Source: Spirochaetota bacterium
Lineage (GTDB): Bacteria; Spirochaetota; UBA4802; JAFGJZ01
Length of the DNA: 17,530 bases
Assembly: GCA_023396665.1 (NCBI GenBank)
Contig: JAEWVL010000404.1
Location: 1-17,530 of the forward strand
Reading direction: 5' to 3'
Below, piece after piece: positions 14,989 through 17,530 of this stretch. The position numbers and the translations under genes were made by a program. The notes beneath the pieces were generated by a model, which saw only the letters and a program-made list of their open reading frames with translations, ran no database searches and was not told the origin of the DNA. Within the stretch, counting starts at the first letter, position 1. Each line of letters starts with the position of its first letter.

Positions 14989-15039
14989 CAAAAATGCTTC
15001 ATATTACTTCAAAAAATCCCGACAATAAGTCTGAATCAA

Positions 15040-15074
15040 CACAATATCCTGAACGAAAACACGGGATATTTGTG
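15040..15074. repeat. Bulged inverted repeat in the flgG leader
   Basis: CACAATATCC (15040-15049) pairs with GGATATTTGTG (15064-15074), leaving one unpaired base in the 3' arm and a 14-nt loop. It ends 34 nt before the flgG ATG. No T tract follows, so it is not a terminator. It could be a protein-binding dyad or an RNA leader hairpin. The lacI-flgG gap otherwise holds only the lacI control sites, an AT-rich stretch and a NotI-like palindrome. Confidence 0.5.
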
Positions 15075-15075
15075 C

Positions 15076-15098
15076 TGACAGAGCATTTTATGACAGAG
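15076..15098 (+). repeat. Direct repeat TGACAGAG, 15-nt period, at the flgG ribosome site
   Basis: TGACAGAG occurs at 15076-15083 and again at 15091-15098. The second copy runs into GAGGG (15096-15100), the flgG ribosome site, 8 nt before the ATG. The first copy could act as a standby or decoy ribosome site, or the pair may be chance. Confidence 0.4.
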
Positions 15099-15108
15099 GG
15101 ATAGCACT

Positions 15109-15903
15109 ATGATGCGTTCACTGTGGACAGCCGCTTCGGGTATGATCACACAACAGTTCAATATCGATACAGTTGCAAACAATTTATCAAACGTAAACAC
15201 CACCGGATTCAAGAAACAACGGGCGGAATTCGAGGATCTGCTGTATCAGACCGTACTTCTTGCGGGTACTCCTGCAACAGAAGTCTCAGAGGTGCCGACG
15301 GGTATACAGGTCGGGCATGGTGCGAAAGTTTCCGCGACCCAGAAGATGTTCACCCAGGGCTCGTTGCAGCAGACCGAAAACAAGACCGATATCGCTCTTG
15401 AAGGTGAAGGCTTTTTCAAGGTGCTCCTCTATGACGGAAGCGAAGCCTATACGCGCGACGGTTCGTTCAAGATAGATTCGAACAGACAAATCGTTAATTC
15501 AAACGGGTATTTTCTGGATCCCCCCGTAATACTGCCTGAGGATTATCAGCCTGACTCGCTCGCCATCAGCCAGGATGGCCGTATAACTATAAAGCTGATC
15601 GGTCAGGACGATCAGATAGAGGCGGGACAAATAGAACTGTACCGCTTCATCAATCCGGCCGGTCTTCAGAGCATCGGTCAGAATCTGTTCAAGGTGACAG
15701 CGGCCTCTGGCGAGGAAATTCCCGGACAACCCGCGTTTAACGGCATGGGCAAGACACATCAGGGTTTTCTTGAAATGTCGAACGTCAAGGTCGTCGAGGA
15801 AATGGTAAATATGATTGTCGCTCAACGTGCATACGAAACAAACTCGAAAGCGATTCAGACATCGGATTCGATGCTTGCGACCGCAATAGGGCTGAAACGC
15901 TGA
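15109..15903 (+). CDS. flgG: Flagellar distal-rod protein FlgG
   Basis: Forms the distal rod of the flagellar basal body, exported by the flagellar type III apparatus without a cleaved signal. The 264-aa length is typical. The N-terminal rod motif MMRSLWTAASGMITQQFNIDTVANNLSNVNTTGFKK (1-36) and the C-terminal motif VKVVEEMVNMIVAQRAYETNSKAIQTSDSMLATAIGL (about 226-262) form the conserved coiled-coil ends of rod/hook proteins. GFFKV with AYTRDGSF (near 100-122) is the FlgG/FlgF core. Two ATGs stand in tandem at 15109 and 15112; GAGGG lies 8 nt before the first, which is preferred. It opens a tight operon with flgA (stop and start share one base, TGATG). flgF is not found directly upstream in this window. 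Confidence 0.97.
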   Translation: MMRSLWTAASGMITQQFNIDTVANNLSNVNTTGFKKQRAEFEDLLYQTVLLAGTPATEVSEVPTGIQVGHGAKVSATQKMFTQGSLQQTENKTDIALEGEGFFKVLLYDGSEAYTRDGSFKIDSNRQIVNSNGYFLDPPVILPEDYQPDSLAISQDGRITIKLIGQDDQIEAGQIELYRFINPAGLQSIGQNLFKVTAASGEEIPGQPAFNGMGKTHQGFLEMSNVKVVEEMVNMIVAQRAYETNSKAIQTSDSMLATAIGLKR

Positions 15904-16397
15904 TGATTAGGCGCACTCTCATGCTTGTGATGCTGCTTGTCAGTGTTCCGCTGTTTGCAGAGGTTCGTGTTTTTCTGAAAGCACGTCACTACATCAGGAC
16001 GAACAGAGTCGTATTATCGGAAATTGCTGATGTAAGCGGTTCGGCGGAGCTTGCCGAGCGCGCTAAAGAGAGTGAGATACCGGTCGAGCTGTACCGGGAC
16101 GGTTTTATCGACAGAAATGAACTTGAGACGCTTCTGTCAGAAGCCGGTTATACGGCAAAGGTGTACGGCAGTGCGATTCGTATTCTGCCGAAGTCGCTGG
16201 CGCCGAAACAGTCGCCATCGGTGACAAAGGGCGATGTTGTGGATGTTGTGGTCAAACGGGGAAATGTGACCATACGCATGCGCGGAGAATCGCTTGGCAG
16301 CGCCGACGAGGGCGAAAAGATCAGTGTTTTTGTAAATGGTAAAAAGCGAATGCAGGGCGTGCTCGGCTCAGATAAGACGGTGATGGTGGGACTATGA
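15903..16397 (+). CDS. flgA: Flagellar P-ring assembly chaperone FlgA, short form
   Basis: Periplasmic chaperone that helps FlgI polymerise into the P ring. The 164-aa product has a signal peptide (RR, then LMLVMLLVSVPLFA, cleavage about A19) and a C-terminal FlgA-type domain: VTKGDVVDVVVKRGNVTIRMRGESLGSADEGEKISVFVNGKKRMQGVLGSDKTVMV (107-162). It is shorter than the E. coli protein (about 219 aa). The middle segment that normally holds the RG-containing SAF strand is reduced to about LPKSLAPKQSP. The start shares one base with the flgG stop. Its TGA overlaps the flgH ATG (ATGA), so translation is probably coupled along the operon. Identity rests on the C-terminal pattern plus position between flgG and flgH/flgI. 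Confidence 0.9.
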   Translation: MIRRTLMLVMLLVSVPLFAEVRVFLKARHYIRTNRVVLSEIADVSGSAELAERAKESEIPVELYRDGFIDRNELETLLSEAGYTAKVYGSAIRILPKSLAPKQSPSVTKGDVVDVVVKRGNVTIRMRGESLGSADEGEKISVFVNGKKRMQGVLGSDKTVMVGL

Positions 16398-17059
16398 CGC
16401 TAAAAGCGATGAAAACCCGCAGGACCTCGGTTTTCAGAACTGCGATGAGCTTGCTGTTGATAGTGTTTTCTGCGCGCTTGTTTTGCGCATCGCTCTGGCA
16501 GGACCGCAACATATATTCGGCCGCCGAATCGCTCAGAGAAGGCGATACGATAACGGTCGCGATTGACGATCTGTCCCGCCTGCGTTACGATTTAACGGTG
16601 GACAACAAGAATACGAGCGCGGTCAACGCGAACCCCGATCAGACGATAACCGCATTTTTGCCGCCCGTTGCGGCGAGCAAGAACATTTCGAACAGTGACA
16701 ATGTCGAGATGAGCTCAAGAACGAACATGTCCATGAAAATGGCCGTGAGCGTGACCGGCCGCGGGCCAAACGGCAATTACACGATACAGGGATTGCGTCA
16801 GTACGTTGTTAACGGTGTTTCAAGCGGTATCGCGATTAGCGGCGAGATTAATCCCCGCTCGATTCAGGGCAATACGGTCCGTTCCGAGTCTGTGGTGAAT
16901 TTCAGAATGGTCATTACAACCACCAGACAGGGCTTGGGACTTAACCTGGCCAGACAGCTCGAAGAGAACGGAACTGCGACAATGGATCTCACCGAAGAGG
17001 AAAAACAGCGGATAATTACCGACTATCTTCAGAAGATGCTCGACGAGTTGACGAGATAG
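16394..17059 (+). CDS. flgH: Flagellar L-ring protein FlgH
   Basis: Subunit of the L ring, which sits in the outer membrane around the flagellar rod. The 221-aa protein has the family opening SLWQDRNIYSAAESLREGDTITVAIDD (33-59), a central beta-rich part with SVTGRGPNGNYTIQGLRQYVVNG, and the family end GEINPRSIQGNTVRSESVVNFRMVITTTRQGLGLNLARQLEENG. FlgH is usually a lipoprotein. Here the signal peptide ends ARLFCAS: Cys31 is present but the preceding residues (R-L-F) do not make a standard lipobox, so lipidation is doubtful. The start overlaps the flgA stop (ATGA) and GGTGGG lies 3 nt upstream; an in-frame ATG at 16409 has no ribosome site. flgI follows 8 nt after the stop. Confidence 0.95.
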   Translation: MTLKAMKTRRTSVFRTAMSLLLIVFSARLFCASLWQDRNIYSAAESLREGDTITVAIDDLSRLRYDLTVDNKNTSAVNANPDQTITAFLPPVAASKNISNSDNVEMSSRTNMSMKMAVSVTGRGPNGNYTIQGLRQYVVNGVSSGIAISGEINPRSIQGNTVRSESVVNFRMVITTTRQGLGLNLARQLEENGTATMDLTEEEKQRIITDYLQKMLDELTR

Positions 17060-17067
17060 GAAAACAT

Positions 17068-17530
17068 ATGATGAAAGTACATATACGAGGATGCAATCCT
17101 GCACGCACGATACTCAGCTGTGTGGTTCTTCTGTTGATGATTTCTCCGCTGCTTTATTCACAGGTGAGCGTGAAGGTGAAAGATGTCGCCTATGTCGACG
17201 GTTTAAAAGAGAATCAGGTTTACGGCTACGGGCTTGTCGTGGGTCTTTCAGGTACAGGCGATTCCAAGGTTGATTTGACGAAGTCGTCACTCTCAAATGT
17301 GCTCAAGAATATGGGCCTGGATCAAAGCGACATCGTGAGCTCGAAGAATGTGGCCGCGGTGCTGGTTACGGCCAATCTGCCCGAGATCGTCAGCGTGGGC
17401 GACAGAATCGATGTGTCGGTATCATCCATTGGTGACGCAAAATCGATCGAGGGCGGTATTCTGATACAATCCGCACTTAAAGGTGCCGATGGGGTCACCT
17501 ATGTCGTTGCACAGGGCCGCGTCTCGGCGA
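17068..17530 (+). CDS. flgI: Flagellar P-ring protein FlgI, 3' end outside the window
   Basis: Subunit of the periplasmic P ring that acts as a bushing around the rod. About 154 residues are present and the frame is open to the window edge. There is no stop codon, so it has no closed ORF here. After a signal peptide (basic start MMKVHIRG, hydrophobic VVLLLMISPLLYS, cleavage near SQ) come the family blocks VKVKDVAYVDGLKENQVYGYGLVVGLSGTGDS, KNVAAVLVTANLPEIVSVGDRIDVSVSSIGDAKSIEGG and LKGADGVTYVVAQGRVS. Full FlgI is about 340-370 aa, so less than half is visible. Tandem ATGs at 17068 and 17071 follow AGGA; the first is chosen. It is the fourth gene of the flgG operon. Confidence 0.96.
   Translation, partial: MMKVHIRGCNPARTILSCVVLLLMISPLLYSQVSVKVKDVAYVDGLKENQVYGYGLVVGLSGTGDSKVDLTKSSLSNVLKNMGLDQSDIVSSKNVAAVLVTANLPEIVSVGDRIDVSVSSIGDAKSIEGGILIQSALKGADGVTYVVAQGRVSA

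Overview
The window reads as chromosomal DNA of a Gram-negative, flagellated bacterium of moderate GC. The best guess is a member of the Spirochaetota. The DnaK N-terminal region resembles spirochaete DnaK. A large exported protein carries the FSPNGDG motif and FlgD-like Ig folds common in spirochaete envelope proteins. The rod and ring operon order flgG-flgA-flgH-flgI would suit a Leptospira-like or deep-branching spirochaete better than Treponema or Borrelia. This placement is inference from recalled families, and no search was run.

Layout. (1) 1-3083, plus: the chaperone pair dnaK (5' end cut by the window) and dnaJ, separated by a strong intrinsic terminator that probably acts as an attenuator. 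(2) 3074-4162, minus: rimI-engB, convergent with dnaJ and overlapping it by 10 bp. (3) 4163-4266: a compact divergent promoter region with two TTGACA boxes flanking a 13-bp interrupted dyad. (4) 4267-6648, plus: a 793-aa predicted outer-membrane or surface protein. (5) 6679-8217, plus: an extended -10 promoter and three overlapping genes, namely a small membrane protein, cytidine deaminase (cdd), and a YgjV-like membrane domain fused to a GNAT-like domain. (6) 8209-10134, minus: a membrane-anchored protein with two Tim44-like/zinc-ribbon units and a TerB-like end. (7) 10170-14846, minus: a beta-glucoside module of LacI repressor, GH94 cellobiose phosphorylase and aldose 1-epimerase, with a perfect 14-bp operator-like palindrome before lacI and a symmetric terminator between the phosphorylase and galM. 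(8) 15109-17530, plus: flgG-flgA-flgH-flgI (flgI cut by the window end), with overlapping or closely spaced genes.

How the parts work together. Cellobiose phosphorylase would split cytosolic cellobiose into glucose 1-phosphate and glucose, GalM would equilibrate the glucose anomers, and the LacI protein probably represses its own operon. The flagellar genes encode the distal rod (FlgG), the P-ring chaperone (FlgA), the L ring (FlgH) and the P ring (FlgI).

The most interesting signals are these. Three genes without Shine-Dalgarno sequences (rimI, the 4267 gene, lacI) each have a perfect TTGACA 28-31 nt before the start codon, which predicts leaderless mRNAs. A long dyad sits between the divergent rimI/4267 promoters. 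The 8209-10134 protein has a duplicated architecture, and the 7555-8217 protein is a YgjV-GNAT fusion. No tRNA, rRNA, CRISPR array, IS element or prophage gene was seen, and no gene-free stretch exceeds 300 bp.
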